A stretch of DNA of 64,000 bases from Mucilaginibacter aquariorum (GTDB taxonomy: Bacteria; Bacteroidota; Bacteroidia; Sphingobacteriales; Sphingobacteriaceae): positions 620,001-684,000 of the forward strand of contig NZ_JANHOH010000002.1 of the NCBI RefSeq assembly GCF_024498135.1, given 5' to 3'. The notes below the pieces were generated by a model that was given only the letters and a program-made list of their open reading frames with translations, had not been told where the DNA came from and searched no databases. Position 1 is the stretch's first letter. Every line of letters starts with the position of its first letter. Shown in pieces: positions 1 through 9,053 of this stretch. Position numbers and translations under genes: made by a program.

Positions 1-2
1 TT

Positions 3-1442
3 TTTCTGCTGTTTGGGTTGAAGAACTGGTTGGGTTACCGCATAACCAGGTCGCAAAACTTTTTCTTTTACAGGGTGGCCTCGCGCTTATCCGACAGGAA
101 TATCAGGCAGTATTTAAAGGATAGTTACATCCGGTTCATCAATGTAGATTCATCGGTGCTGATCCGTAAAATAAGCCAGCAGCCTATCGAATTCAGTAAT
201 TATATCCTCACCAATGTGCAGCAGGTAGTATCGCAAAGCATCCTGATATTTTTTACTATTGTTGCCATCCTGTTTTATCATCCATCGTTGTTTTTGCTAC
301 TTTTTGTGTTGCTGTTGCCACCTGTAGTTTCACTGGCCTGGTTTATCAGGAAACGGTTGAAAAACATACGTGCCGATAATAAAATTACCGGCGAAAAAAC
401 GATCCAGCATCTGCAGGAATCGTTAGCCGGATATGTAGAAAGCAACGTTTTTGGAAAAGATGATTTCTTTGTAAACCGATACTACAGCTATCAAAACAGA
501 CTAAACGAAAACATTGCCACCCAGCAAACTTTACAGGGGCTTCCATCACGATTGATAGAAGTATTCGCCATCCTCGGTTTTTTTATACTGGTTGCTATTA
601 ACAAGTGGAGCGCCAACGCCCCCGGTATCGATCTGCTGAACATTGGAGTTTTTATGGCCGCGTCGTACAAGATCATTCCCGGAATAGTTAAAATACTGAA
701 CAGCACGGGACAGATAAAAGCCTATGAGTTTACCCTGAAGGATCTGCAGCCATTAGCAGAAATTTCATCCGGCAGAGCCATAAAAGTCCCGGTGCCTATC
801 ACCTCAATAAAGTTTGATAAAGTAGCGTTTCAATTTAAAAACAGGCAGATTTTGGACAATTGCAGTTTTGAAATAAGCGCGGGTGATATGGCGGGTATCT
901 CAGGCCATTCTGGTTTGGGCAAAACTACTATTGTTAACCTGTTGCTTGGCTTTTTAACGCAGGATGCGGGCGATATCCTCATCAATAATACTATAACCGA
1001 TAGGGCTGACAGGCAAAATTACTGGCCGCGCATATCCTACGTTAAACAGCAGGGCTTTTTTATAAATGATACCATTCTCAAAAATATAGTTTTAACGGAT
1101 GGTGCATATAATGCCGGTAAACTGGCCGAAACAATGAGTATTTGCGGTATTGATAATATGCTGATGGAACATCCTGAAGGCATAAACAAAGTAATTACCG
1201 AGAACGGAAAAAACATAAGTGGCGGTCAACGGCAAAGGATTGTGCTTGCCCGTGCCTTATATCACAATTTTGATATGCTGATATTGGATGAGCCTTTTAA
1301 TGAGATGGATGCCGCTGCGGAAAATATTATCCTAAACAGGTTAAAGCAATTTACACAACAGGGTAAGATAATACTCTTTATTACCCATAATCAGGAAAGC
1401 CTGACTTTCTGCAACAAAATTATTCTACCCAATGGCAACTAA
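3..1442 (+). CDS. ABC transporter, permease-ATPase fusion (5' end outside window)
   Basis: This is an exporter-type ABC half-transporter. The frame is open to the left edge, so the N-terminus and probably the first membrane helices are missing; about 480 codons are present where full-length members have about 580. Visible helices lie in the first 230 residues, followed by a nucleotide-binding domain with Walker A (GHSGLGKTT), signature (ISGGQRQR), Walker B (MLILDEP) and a switch histidine (ITHN). All key ATPase motifs are intact. Its stop overlaps the ATG of the next glycosyltransferase by 11 bases, so the two are cotranscribed. By context it may move a lipid-linked glycan or a peptide across the inner membrane; the substrate cannot be read from the sequence. 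Confidence 0.85.
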   Translation, partial: FLLFGLKNWLGYRITRSQNFFFYRVASRLSDRNIRQYLKDSYIRFINVDSSVLIRKISQQPIEFSNYILTNVQQVVSQSILIFFTIVAILFYHPSLFLLLFVLLLPPVVSLAWFIRKRLKNIRADNKITGEKTIQHLQESLAGYVESNVFGKDDFFVNRYYSYQNRLNENIATQQTLQGLPSRLIEVFAILGFFILVAINKWSANAPGIDLLNIGVFMAASYKIIPGIVKILNSTGQIKAYEFTLKDLQPLAEISSGRAIKVPVPITSIKFDKVAFQFKNRQILDNCSFEISAGDMAGISGHSGLGKTTIVNLLLGFLTQDAGDILINNTITDRADRQNYWPRISYVKQQGFFINDTILKNIVLTDGAYNAGKLAETMSICGIDNMLMEHPEGINKVITENGKNISGGQRQRIVLARALYHNFDMLILDEPFNEMDAAAENIILNRLKQFTQQGKIILFITHNQESLTFCNKIILPNGN

Positions 1443-2493
1443 TACCCCCCAGGCTCTCATCATACTCACACCCGGTTTCCCCGCCAATGAAGCTGATAGC
1501 ACCTGTATTACGCCGCTGCAAATATTTGTAAAAGCCCTTCAGCAAAATTATCCGGGCGTTAAAATTATTGTACTTGCTTTTCAATATCCATTTGTTGCAA
1601 AAAAATATGTGTGGAATAATGTAAATGTGATTGCCTTTGGTGGCAAAGGGAGGGGTAAGCTGTTCCGGCTGATGGTATGGTTTAGGGTTTGGCAACGTTT
1701 AAAAAAGTTAAACACGCAATACAAGGTAATGGGATTGTTAAGTCTTTGGCTAAACGAATGCGCTTTTATAGGCAACAAGTTTGCCCGGTTTAAAGGCTTA
1801 AAACATTATTGCTGGCTGCTTGGGCAGGATGCAAAAGCGGGCAATGGTTACGTGCCCCGGTTAAACATGAAAGGTGATAAGTTGATTGCCATATCAGATT
1901 TTATTGTAAAGGAATACCACAGAAACTACAATGTAAAGTCACAGCATGTTATTCCAATAGGCTTGGATACTTCCTTATTTAGCAAGTCTGAAATTAAAAA
2001 GGATATCGACATTATAGGCGTTGGCTCGCTGATACCCCTTAAACAGTACCAGATTTTTGTAGAAATGGTTAGCTTGTTGAAAATGTATTATCCTGATATA
2101 AAAGCCATTATATGTGGCGATGGGCCAAAAATGGCGCGCTTAACGGCAATGATAAAATCTTTCGGACTGGAGAAAAATTTAATATTAAAGGGCGAATTGC
2201 CCTATCCGGAAATATTAAAATTAATGCAGCGTTCAAAAATATTGCTCCATACTTCTGCCTATGAGGGCTTTGGTTATGTAAACCTTGAAGCGCTGTATGC
2301 CGGGGCCAGTGTGGTAAGTTTTGTAAAGCCCATGGATAAACCCATACTCAACTGGCATATTGTGGATAATGAACAGCATATGCTACGAAAAGTAAAGGCC
2401 ATTTTATCTGATACTAAACACAGTCCCCGGGCAATATTACCATATAATGTAACTGATACTGCCAAGGCTATGATGAAACTTTTCGGTTTATAG
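1432..2493 (+). CDS. Glycosyltransferase family 4 (GT-B)
   Basis: A 353-residue GT-B glycosyltransferase. The C-terminal half carries the GT4 nucleotide-sugar binding region: a strand-glycine segment (IDIIGVGSLIPLKQY), the ICGDGP turn, and the EX7E-like motif in AYEGFGYVNLEAL. It probably adds one sugar to a lipid-linked oligosaccharide on the cytoplasmic face of the membrane. The ATG overlaps the end of the ABC transporter, and the stop overlaps the convergent stop of the next gene by 6 bases, leaving no room for a terminator. The donor and acceptor sugars are unknown. Confidence 0.85.
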   Translation: MATNTPQALIILTPGFPANEADSTCITPLQIFVKALQQNYPGVKIIVLAFQYPFVAKKYVWNNVNVIAFGGKGRGKLFRLMVWFRVWQRLKKLNTQYKVMGLLSLWLNECAFIGNKFARFKGLKHYCWLLGQDAKAGNGYVPRLNMKGDKLIAISDFIVKEYHRNYNVKSQHVIPIGLDTSLFSKSEIKKDIDIIGVGSLIPLKQYQIFVEMVSLLKMYYPDIKAIICGDGPKMARLTAMIKSFGLEKNLILKGELPYPEILKLMQRSKILLHTSAYEGFGYVNLEALYAGASVVSFVKPMDKPILNWHIVDNEQHMLRKVKAILSDTKHSPRAILPYNVTDTAKAMMKLFGL

Positions 2494-3573
2494 CGATGCT
2501 GCTATTTTACTGATCTTGCCGGCTATAGCTTCAAAAGAAAGCGTGCTTTTGAAATGAGTCAGTGTTAATTTTCGCTTTTCTTCTATATCGATATACAAGG
2601 TTTGGTTTAAGGCAGATAGCAGGGCTTGTTCATTACCTGGTGGATATAAAATGCCACAGCTGCCATTATCTGTTATCATCCTGAAAGAAAGGATATCGGT
2701 AACTACAGGGATGCAGCCGCATGACATTGCTTCGCAAACAGCCGCGCCACTACCCTCATAATGCGACCCCGAAACAATAAAATCGACACTATTGAACCAA
2801 TACAGGAGATCGTTGTGCGGTACCCTGCCAACCAGCGTAATTGCATCAGTCTGTAAGGCTGTGATATCGTTTAAAAGCTCATCAGTATGGTATATCATAT
2901 ACAGCCGGGCTTCAGGATTGCTCTCTGCGAATGCTAAAAAAGCTTTTACCACGGTTAACGGGTCTTTATTATCATTAAGGCGGCTCACCCACAAAAATGC
3001 CTTGTTGCCGCTAATGCCTGTCTTTTCGCGTGCAAGTTTTTGATCTATCGGGTAAAAAACAGACGATACCTCCATCACCTCGTGTATTTTTGATGCATTA
3101 GCCAGGTTGCCGTTAGCAACCCATTCTACGCCCATATCGTATGATGCAAACAAGTAGGCATCAATACAGCGATCGGCCAATTTTTGCAGGATCTTTTTTA
3201 AGCCGGAGAAAGGTTTTTCCGCATGATTCTGAACAATTATTTTTACACGCGGCCCCAACAACAAACGCAATTGAATAACCTGTAAAGGGAAGTGCAACCC
3301 TTGAATAAACACCACATCAGGTTTTAACCGTTTGATGTACCGGTGCAGTTTTAAAGGGAAAAAGCGCAACGAGTTACGACCGAAGCGTAAAAAGCGGTAA
3401 TCAGCGCCATTGTTATAAAATTGCCCTTCGTAGTTTACCTGCTCAATACTTATTACCTCATCGGTTTTGCTCAGTGCCTCTAAAATGCCACTGTACATAT
3501 TAATGCGTTTAAGCCACGCCTGTGGTTGGTTAAACTCTTTGGTATACACATAACTGGCAAAAACAAACCTCAT
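2488..3573 (-). CDS. Glycosyltransferase family 4 (GT-B)
   Basis: A 361-residue GT-B glycosyltransferase transcribed leftward. It has an N-terminal acceptor domain (RFVFASYVYTKEFNQPQ start, QNHAEKP loop) and a C-terminal donor domain with FLWVSRLNDNKDP and the EX7E-type motif SHYEGSGAAVCEAMSCG. It is the last gene of a short leftward run with the amidohydrolase and methyltransferase upstream (9-base gap), and converges on the preceding glycosyltransferase. It likely adds a sugar in the same polysaccharide pathway. The specificity cannot be assigned. Confidence 0.85.
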   Translation of the reverse strand: MRFVFASYVYTKEFNQPQAWLKRINMYSGILEALSKTDEVISIEQVNYEGQFYNNGADYRFLRFGRNSLRFFPLKLHRYIKRLKPDVVFIQGLHFPLQVIQLRLLLGPRVKIIVQNHAEKPFSGLKKILQKLADRCIDAYLFASYDMGVEWVANGNLANASKIHEVMEVSSVFYPIDQKLAREKTGISGNKAFLWVSRLNDNKDPLTVVKAFLAFAESNPEARLYMIYHTDELLNDITALQTDAITLVGRVPHNDLLYWFNSVDFIVSGSHYEGSGAAVCEAMSCGCIPVVTDILSFRMITDNGSCGILYPPGNEQALLSALNQTLYIDIEEKRKLTLTHFKSTLSFEAIAGKISKIAASL

Positions 3574-3582
3574 GATTTAATA

Positions 3583-4749
3583 TTATGCTGCGGGTTCTGA
3601 TGATAAGTACACGGGTAATTCAACATCGGGTTTGTATTGCTTTATCTGGTCTATTAAACCGGTAATATCTCCCTGCACGTATTTAATACCGTTACCTATA
3701 TATACCTTAGTGAAATTGCTTGTGGCTATACCATTTAACTGGTGATAAAGCGATTCATCAAACAAACGGATATTGCCTTTATGCATAACCAGCAATATAT
3801 CATCGGGTTGCAGCTCAAAAAACGAGGTTAAGCCGCCCTGTGCAGGTCCGGCTTTAGCAATAACCAGGTCGGCATCTAAGCCTTCCTGTATGCTGCCGCT
3901 ATTTAATTGCCAGGTTGCAGCAGCTTTTGCAGTGAGCGACTGGTATAGCTCATTATCGCTAAGTAGTTTGGCTTTATGAGCTGTGCGGATATGCTCCCAA
4001 ATATCCCAGCTGCCGGTAAGGGTAGAATCGGTACCGAATAAAATTTCCGTATATTTTTTCAAGTGATTAACCGGGGCGGTTGCACCCAGCAAAAAGTAGT
4101 TTGATGCCGGGCACCATACTATCGCTTTAAATGATTTTGCCTGTGTTGGGGTAAGCGCTACACCATGTATGCCTATCAGTTTGCGGGCAAGCAAGTTCCA
4201 ATGAATCAGTTCGGTGATCTCGTGTCGGGTGGCTTCGTTTGTGCCCTCGCCAATATGTATTACTACGGGTTTGTTAATTTTAAGCGGGTTGTTCAGTTTC
4301 TTCTTCCACTTTTTTTCAAACCGAACGGAGTGGATGCTTTGGACTTTTTCGTAAATGTTGATGAGTGAATCGGTAACGCCAGACCTTTTACCATGATTAA
4401 CAACCGTGGTAACGCCACACAGCAGGTTTTTATACATGCCCCAGCGCTCGCGCAATGCAATGGGGATGCTTAAAACAGATGCAATTTCGGTAGGATAAGT
4501 TTCATGGATGTATTTGCCCCATTCAGTATAGCTGTTATACGTTTTGGTGCCTAAACGCGGAAAAAGGTTAAAATCAAGATGATCATGTGAATTAATAAGG
4601 CCCGGGAACACAATGGCATTTGTGAATATAAGCTGCTGGACATTATTGCCCGCAAAGGGAGCATTCAGGATCTGCACTATCTTTCCGTCGCTAACTTTGA
4701 TGCTCATCGGCTTATCACTATCTGCTATGCGTACGTTATTCAGTATCAT
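3583..4749 (-). CDS. Amidohydrolase superfamily metal-dependent hydrolase
   Basis: A 388-residue amidohydrolase of the cyclic-amidine/chlorohydrolase type. Expected metal and catalytic elements appear in order: the HxH pair in NSHDHLDFN, the HIGEG motif, the IHGV histidine, and the aspartate in FGTDSTLTG. A small beta domain is built from the two ends (MILNNVRIADSDK and GLDADLVIAKAG), as is usual in this superfamily. Such enzymes deaminate or dechlorinate rings or open cyclic amides. The ATG overlaps the stop of the upstream methyltransferase by 4 bases (ATGA), so the two are translationally coupled. Its place in a glycan locus is unusual; the substrate may be a sugar substituent or an unrelated small molecule. 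The class is clear, the reaction is not. Confidence 0.8.
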   Translation of the reverse strand: MILNNVRIADSDKPMSIKVSDGKIVQILNAPFAGNNVQQLIFTNAIVFPGLINSHDHLDFNLFPRLGTKTYNSYTEWGKYIHETYPTEIASVLSIPIALRERWGMYKNLLCGVTTVVNHGKRSGVTDSLINIYEKVQSIHSVRFEKKWKKKLNNPLKINKPVVIHIGEGTNEATRHEITELIHWNLLARKLIGIHGVALTPTQAKSFKAIVWCPASNYFLLGATAPVNHLKKYTEILFGTDSTLTGSWDIWEHIRTAHKAKLLSDNELYQSLTAKAAATWQLNSGSIQEGLDADLVIAKAGPAQGGLTSFFELQPDDILLVMHKGNIRLFDESLYHQLNGIATSNFTKVYIGNGIKYVQGDITGLIDQIKQYKPDVELPVYLSSEPAA

Positions 4750-5489
4750 CTCCCTCTTCTTAAATGCATCCCATATATAATGGGGAAGCCCTGGTAGCTT
4801 TCGTATACATGCAGGGCGTTTTGGCGGGCATAATAATGCTTTACCGTTTCGTCTATCTTTATCTCTTCCTTAGCAACAATAGTGAAATTGTTTTTTAGCA
4901 ATATCTCTTTAATGGTATCTATTAAATGAACGTAATTTTGTACCGCAATGTGTGTGTTGTGATGCTTAAAGGTCCGTTTGCCGCCAAAAGCCAGTGTATT
5001 AGGGTGAAAGTCGGTGATGATAATATCACTATCGGCTTTTAGTATCCGGCACCAGGCTTCCAAAGCCTCTTCAATATATTTGATATGAGCAACGGTAAGG
5101 GTTGATACTATGGCATCGTAGCTTTGCGATGGCACATCGGTAAAAAGGTTATCTGTTATCTGGTAAGTTTTAGCCTCCGGGAATTTCTGCTCTAAACGTT
5201 TAAGCATCCCGGCAGATACATCAAAACCGGTTAGGGATTTGGGCTGCTGTTTAAAAAGTTTAGCCCAATGCCGGCCGGTACCACAGCCAATATCAGCTAC
5301 ATCTTTACTGGATAGATCAATACCCTGCAATAATTTAGTGAACAGGGTTTCATCCAGGTCGAGCATTAAATTACCCGGCTGTTCATCATAATTCACCGAC
5401 CAGATATCATAGGCTTCTACTGAGCCCTTTTCTTTTACCGGCGACGAAAAAAAATGCCGTTTAACATAATTTTTAAGCGTATGTATCAC
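4746..5489 (-). CDS. Class I SAM-dependent methyltransferase
   Basis: A 247-residue Rossmann methyltransferase. Motif I is VADIGCGTGRHW, followed by GFDVSAGML for the acidic ribose-binding strand and a DAIVSTLTVAHIKYIEEAL segment for motif IV. The first roughly 40 residues include a YDIWSVNYDE box that often precedes the fold in this group. It is first in the leftward set with the amidohydrolase and a glycosyltransferase, with the promoter presumably in the 256-base divergent gap to the radical SAM operon. The acceptor is unknown; a glycan or a small molecule made by the neighbouring enzymes is plausible. Confidence 0.82.
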   Translation of the reverse strand: MIHTLKNYVKRHFFSSPVKEKGSVEAYDIWSVNYDEQPGNLMLDLDETLFTKLLQGIDLSSKDVADIGCGTGRHWAKLFKQQPKSLTGFDVSAGMLKRLEQKFPEAKTYQITDNLFTDVPSQSYDAIVSTLTVAHIKYIEEALEAWCRILKADSDIIITDFHPNTLAFGGKRTFKHHNTHIAVQNYVHLIDTIKEILLKNNFTIVAKEEIKIDETVKHYYARQNALHVYESYQGFPIIYGMHLRRGR

Positions 5490-5661
5490 AATGTGCCGGG
5501 GTTTAAATATGCTTGTTTATAAAAGATTACGGCGGGCTAAGTGCAAAGGTTGCCAATGCGGTTTTTATTTATACCGGCAGGCAACTGATGCACATTTGAC
5601 GGCGTATTTATAGTGTGACGATGATAATTGAAAGGGTAGAATACATTTTAGTAATATGGGT

Positions 5662-5717
5662 TATCCCCCTATGCAGGTTCAAATGGTGATGGATTCATTT
5701 CCATCACCAGGGGGATA
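5662..5717 (+). promoter_or_regulatory. Nested hairpin in the leader of the radical SAM operon
   Basis: Two perfect 9-bp stems are nested. The outer stem pairs TATCCCCCT (5662-5670) with AGGGGGATA (5709-5717). The inner stem pairs GGTGATGGA (5685-5693) with TCCATCACC (5700-5708) around a 6-base loop. The two right arms are contiguous and the left arms are separated by 14 bases. The outer arm is followed by TTTTTG and ends 28 bases before the ATG at 5746. It could be an attenuator, an mRNA-stability element or a protein-binding structure. The structure is seen directly; the function is inferred. Confidence 0.5.
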
Positions 5718-5745
5718 TTTTTGAATAAAACGAACACTTAAGTGC

Positions 5746-7248
5746 ATGAATAAAATACTGTTATTTAACCCTAAAAGCGCCGTAGCTAAACACCGTATCC
5801 CCAATTCTATTTTAAATATAGCTGCCTCGGTAGAGGGTAGATACGAATGGGTAATTGTTGATGGCAACTGTGAGGAAGACCCCTTAAGTAAGATTGAAGA
5901 ATACCTCAACACAGGCGAATATAAATACCTGGGCTTTACAGTTATGCCCGGCCCGCAGCTAAGGCAATCCATCCCGTTTTCTAAGGCTATAAAAGAAAAG
6001 TTCCCGCATACTAAAATGATCTGGGGCGGATATTTTCCATCGAGCCACCCAAAGGTGATACTGGAATCGGGCTATATAGATTTTATTATTAACGGGCCTG
6101 GCGACCACGCATTTCCGCAGTTAATAGATGCACTGGAGTATGGTACACCCTACGAGTTTATCAAAAACCTGATATACCTGGCCGGTAATGAGGTGGTTAA
6201 AACCGCCAAGGAAGACCTGATGGATCAGGATTCGTTGCCGACCTTGCCTTATAACAAGCTGGATACTTTCTACTCCATAGTAAATAGATACCTGGGCAAA
6301 ACCTATTTGGGCAATAAAACAGTGGCCTATCATTCCAGCATTGGCTGTCCGTTCACCTGCTCTTTTTGCGCGGTAGTGCCAATTTATGAAGCACGGTGGA
6401 AGGCCAAATCGGCCCAAACGGTTTATAATGATATCAAGTACATTAAAGATAAATGGGGCGCCGACGCGATAGAATTTCATGATAACAACTTCTTTGTATC
6501 CGAAAAACGTACGGTGGAATTTGCCAAATTGATAAAGCCCGAAAATATGTCGTGGTGGGGCATGGCCCGTATCGATACCATGGATAAATTCAGCGATGCA
6601 TCGTTGGCCATTATACGCGAGGCTGGTTGCAAGATCATATTTTTTGGCGCGGAAAGCGGCAACAACCTTATTCTCGAACAATTAGACAAAGGCGGTACCC
6701 AAACTGGTGAGCAGATCATCAGGTTTGCCGAACGGTTAAAGAAATTTGACATCATCCCCGAATATTCGTTTGTACTGGGCACACCGGCGCCAACCGCCGA
6801 ACAGGTACAGGCGCAGATAGATTTTGAGATAGATTTCATCAAAAAAATAAAACACGTTAACCCACGTACCGAAATTGTGCTGTACACCTACAGCCCCGTA
6901 CCAACCGAGGGGTCAACTTTATATAAGCAGGTGCAATCGCTTGGCTTTAAATACCCGCAGGTACTGGAAGACTGGATAAGCCCCGCATGGGAAAGCTTTG
7001 ATATGCGGAAAAACCCGCTTACCCCATGGCTTACGCCCGAGATGATAGATAAGATAAGGAATTTTGAAATAGTGCTGAACGGCGTTTATCCAACGGTTAC
7101 CGATATAAGGCTGAATACTTTAAAACGCAGGGCTATTAAGTTGATATCAAGCTTCCGCTACAAAATTGATCTGTACAAATATCCGTATGAAATTAAGTTA
7201 CTGCAAAGGGTTTGGCGTTATAGGCAACCCGAAATACAAGGCTTTTAA
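5746..7248 (+). CDS. B12-binding-domain radical SAM protein
   Basis: A 500-residue protein of the B12-binding radical SAM group. An N-terminal Rossmann-like domain (about residues 1-150, with FTVMPGPQLRQS and MIWGGYFPSSHP) resembles cobalamin-binding domains. The radical SAM barrel follows, with the [4Fe-4S] cysteines C201, C205 and C208 in IGCPFTCSFC and later segments IEFHDNNFF and FFGAESGNN typical of the family. Related enzymes carry out radical methylations, ring rearrangements and C-C bond chemistry. It is the first of five packed genes; its TAA shares a base with the ATG of the next methyltransferase (TAATG). The substrate is unknown, but the locus suggests a modified sugar, lipid or small molecule. 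Confidence 0.85.
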   Translation: MNKILLFNPKSAVAKHRIPNSILNIAASVEGRYEWVIVDGNCEEDPLSKIEEYLNTGEYKYLGFTVMPGPQLRQSIPFSKAIKEKFPHTKMIWGGYFPSSHPKVILESGYIDFIINGPGDHAFPQLIDALEYGTPYEFIKNLIYLAGNEVVKTAKEDLMDQDSLPTLPYNKLDTFYSIVNRYLGKTYLGNKTVAYHSSIGCPFTCSFCAVVPIYEARWKAKSAQTVYNDIKYIKDKWGADAIEFHDNNFFVSEKRTVEFAKLIKPENMSWWGMARIDTMDKFSDASLAIIREAGCKIIFFGAESGNNLILEQLDKGGTQTGEQIIRFAERLKKFDIIPEYSFVLGTPAPTAEQVQAQIDFEIDFIKKIKHVNPRTEIVLYTYSPVPTEGSTLYKQVQSLGFKYPQVLEDWISPAWESFDMRKNPLTPWLTPEMIDKIRNFEIVLNGVYPTVTDIRLNTLKRRAIKLISSFRYKIDLYKYPYEIKLLQRVWRYRQPEIQGF

Positions 7249-7994
7249 TGAATACACACGCAGATGATACCGCAATAATACCGGCCCAAACTACTGAAAA
7301 AGAGTTTGGGCATTTGTACATTAAGGTAAGGGAGAAGGAGCAAAGGCTTTATACCGATGACGAGTTAAGGCAACTGCCGGATATTGATCCGTCGCACATT
7401 CATTATAAAGAGTGGAAGATAAGGACGCGATCTGCAGGGCGATTGGTGAATTACCTAAGAAAAAAGCAAACGCCTTTAAATATACTGGAAATTGGCTGTG
7501 GAAACGGCTGGCTTTCGTCAAAATTAGCTGGGATAAAGGGTGCTATTGTGACAGGGTTTGATGTTAATGAGTTGGAAATAAATCAGGCTAAAAGAGTGTT
7601 CAACAAAATTAACCTGCAGTTTTTTTGTGATGAGTTTGATGCCGAAAAGTTTAAAGCGTTAAGTTTTGATGTTGTTGTATTCGCGGCATCACTGCAATAT
7701 TTTAGCCCGGTGAAGGATATACTGGATAGGGTTTATTCCCACCTTAGCCCACAGGGTGAGGTGCATATAATCGACACTAACTTTTATACACCGCAAAGTA
7801 TAAAAGGCGCTGCGCAAAGCACGCTGGAACATTACACTAAAATGGGCTGCCCGGAACTGGCCAAATATTATTTTCATCATAGGTTGGATGATCTGCAGGG
7901 GTATAAGTACAAAGTATTATCCAATCCAAACAGCATTATAAACCGGTTGCGAAAGGATAGTCCGTTTTATTGGATCTGCATTAATAAACAATAA
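7248..7994 (+). CDS. Class I SAM-dependent methyltransferase
   Basis: A 248-residue Rossmann methyltransferase. Motif I is ILEIGCGNGWLS, the acidic end of strand 2 is in GFDVNELEI, and the post-motif segment is FDVVVFAASLQYF. The start shares one base with the stop of the radical SAM gene upstream, so translation is coupled, and the stop lies 4 bases before the next radical SAM gene. It probably acts in sequence with those enzymes. The first 70 residues (hydrophilic, with LRQLPDIDPSHIHYKEWK) precede the fold and may help bind the acceptor. Confidence 0.83.
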   Translation: MNTHADDTAIIPAQTTEKEFGHLYIKVREKEQRLYTDDELRQLPDIDPSHIHYKEWKIRTRSAGRLVNYLRKKQTPLNILEIGCGNGWLSSKLAGIKGAIVTGFDVNELEINQAKRVFNKINLQFFCDEFDAEKFKALSFDVVVFAASLQYFSPVKDILDRVYSHLSPQGEVHIIDTNFYTPQSIKGAAQSTLEHYTKMGCPELAKYYFHHRLDDLQGYKYKVLSNPNSIINRLRKDSPFYWICINKQ

Positions 7995-7998
7995 CATC

Positions 7999-9045
7999 AT
8001 GGCCGGGCAATCATTATATCATACTTATCAGCGGTATCGCACCCTGCAAACGCATAAAATATCGGCGCTGCCTATTGTTATTTTAATGCCCCACAGCGCC
8101 TGTAATTGCCGCTGCGTAATGTGCGATATATGGAAGGATAACAAAAACCTGAAACAGCTTACCGAGCATGATATCAACGGCCTGTTAACCGCCCTGAAAA
8201 AGTTTGGCACCAGGCAGGTGCTCATGTCGGGAGGAGAGGCGCTGCTGAATATCAATTTTTTTGGCCTGTGCAGTATCCTTAAGAAACATAATATAAAGAT
8301 CACCCTCCTTTCTACCGGCTTATCTATAAAGAGGAATGCAAACCAGATCCTGGAATATATAGATGATCTCATCGTATCCTTAGACGGCGACCAACCCTTG
8401 CATGATGCTATCCGTGATATTCCCGGCGCGTTTAATAAGCTGAAAGAAGGGGTAGAGCATATCCGCTCCATTAACCCAAATTATCGGATAACGGCACGCA
8501 CCGTTATCCATCGCTTAAATTTCAGGAACTGGCAGGCTATTATTGCGGCTGCAAAGGCAATGGGTATTAACCAGGTGAGCTTTTTACCTGCCGATGTAAG
8601 CAGCCACGCCTTTAACCGCCAAACCGCCTGGGCCGAACCTAAACAGCACGAGATCCTGCCATCAGAAAATGAGTTGGGCGAACTGCAGCAGGTAATAGAC
8701 CAGGTAACTGCGAATGAAAGTGATTTTACGAGCCATTTTATAGCAGAATCTAAATCGAAAATTCAGGATATATACCGCTATTATGCAGCCTTTTATGGAT
8801 TGAATGAGTTTCCGTTTAAAAAGTGTAATGCCCCATGGGTATCGGCAGTTATTGAGGCGGATGGCAGTGTGCGGCCATGCTTTTTCCACGAGGCTATAGG
8901 TAATATAAGGGATAATGCGTTTGCCGATATTTTGAACAGCAAGGAAGCCATTGATTTCCGCAGATCGTTAAACATGGGCACTAATGCTACCTGTGTTAAA
9001 TGTGTGTGCTCGCTTAATTTATCGCCATTGACGAGGCTTAATTGA
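7999..9045 (+). CDS. Radical SAM/SPASM domain protein
   Basis: A 348-residue radical SAM enzyme. The cluster cysteines are C35, C39 and C42 (extra Cys at 37), followed by the MSGGEALL glycine box. The C-terminal third has a SPASM/twitch-like region: CNAPWVSAVIEADGSVRPC, then GNIRDNAFADIL, and a last CVKCVC cluster, which suggests one or two auxiliary iron-sulfur clusters. SPASM enzymes modify peptides, sugars or cofactors. No short precursor-peptide gene is visible nearby, so a sugar or small-molecule substrate is as likely as a peptide. Confidence 0.85.
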   Translation: MAGQSLYHTYQRYRTLQTHKISALPIVILMPHSACNCRCVMCDIWKDNKNLKQLTEHDINGLLTALKKFGTRQVLMSGGEALLNINFFGLCSILKKHNIKITLLSTGLSIKRNANQILEYIDDLIVSLDGDQPLHDAIRDIPGAFNKLKEGVEHIRSINPNYRITARTVIHRLNFRNWQAIIAAAKAMGINQVSFLPADVSSHAFNRQTAWAEPKQHEILPSENELGELQQVIDQVTANESDFTSHFIAESKSKIQDIYRYYAAFYGLNEFPFKKCNAPWVSAVIEADGSVRPCFFHEAIGNIRDNAFADILNSKEAIDFRRSLNMGTNATCVKCVCSLNLSPLTRLN

Positions 9046-9053
9046 TAAAACGT

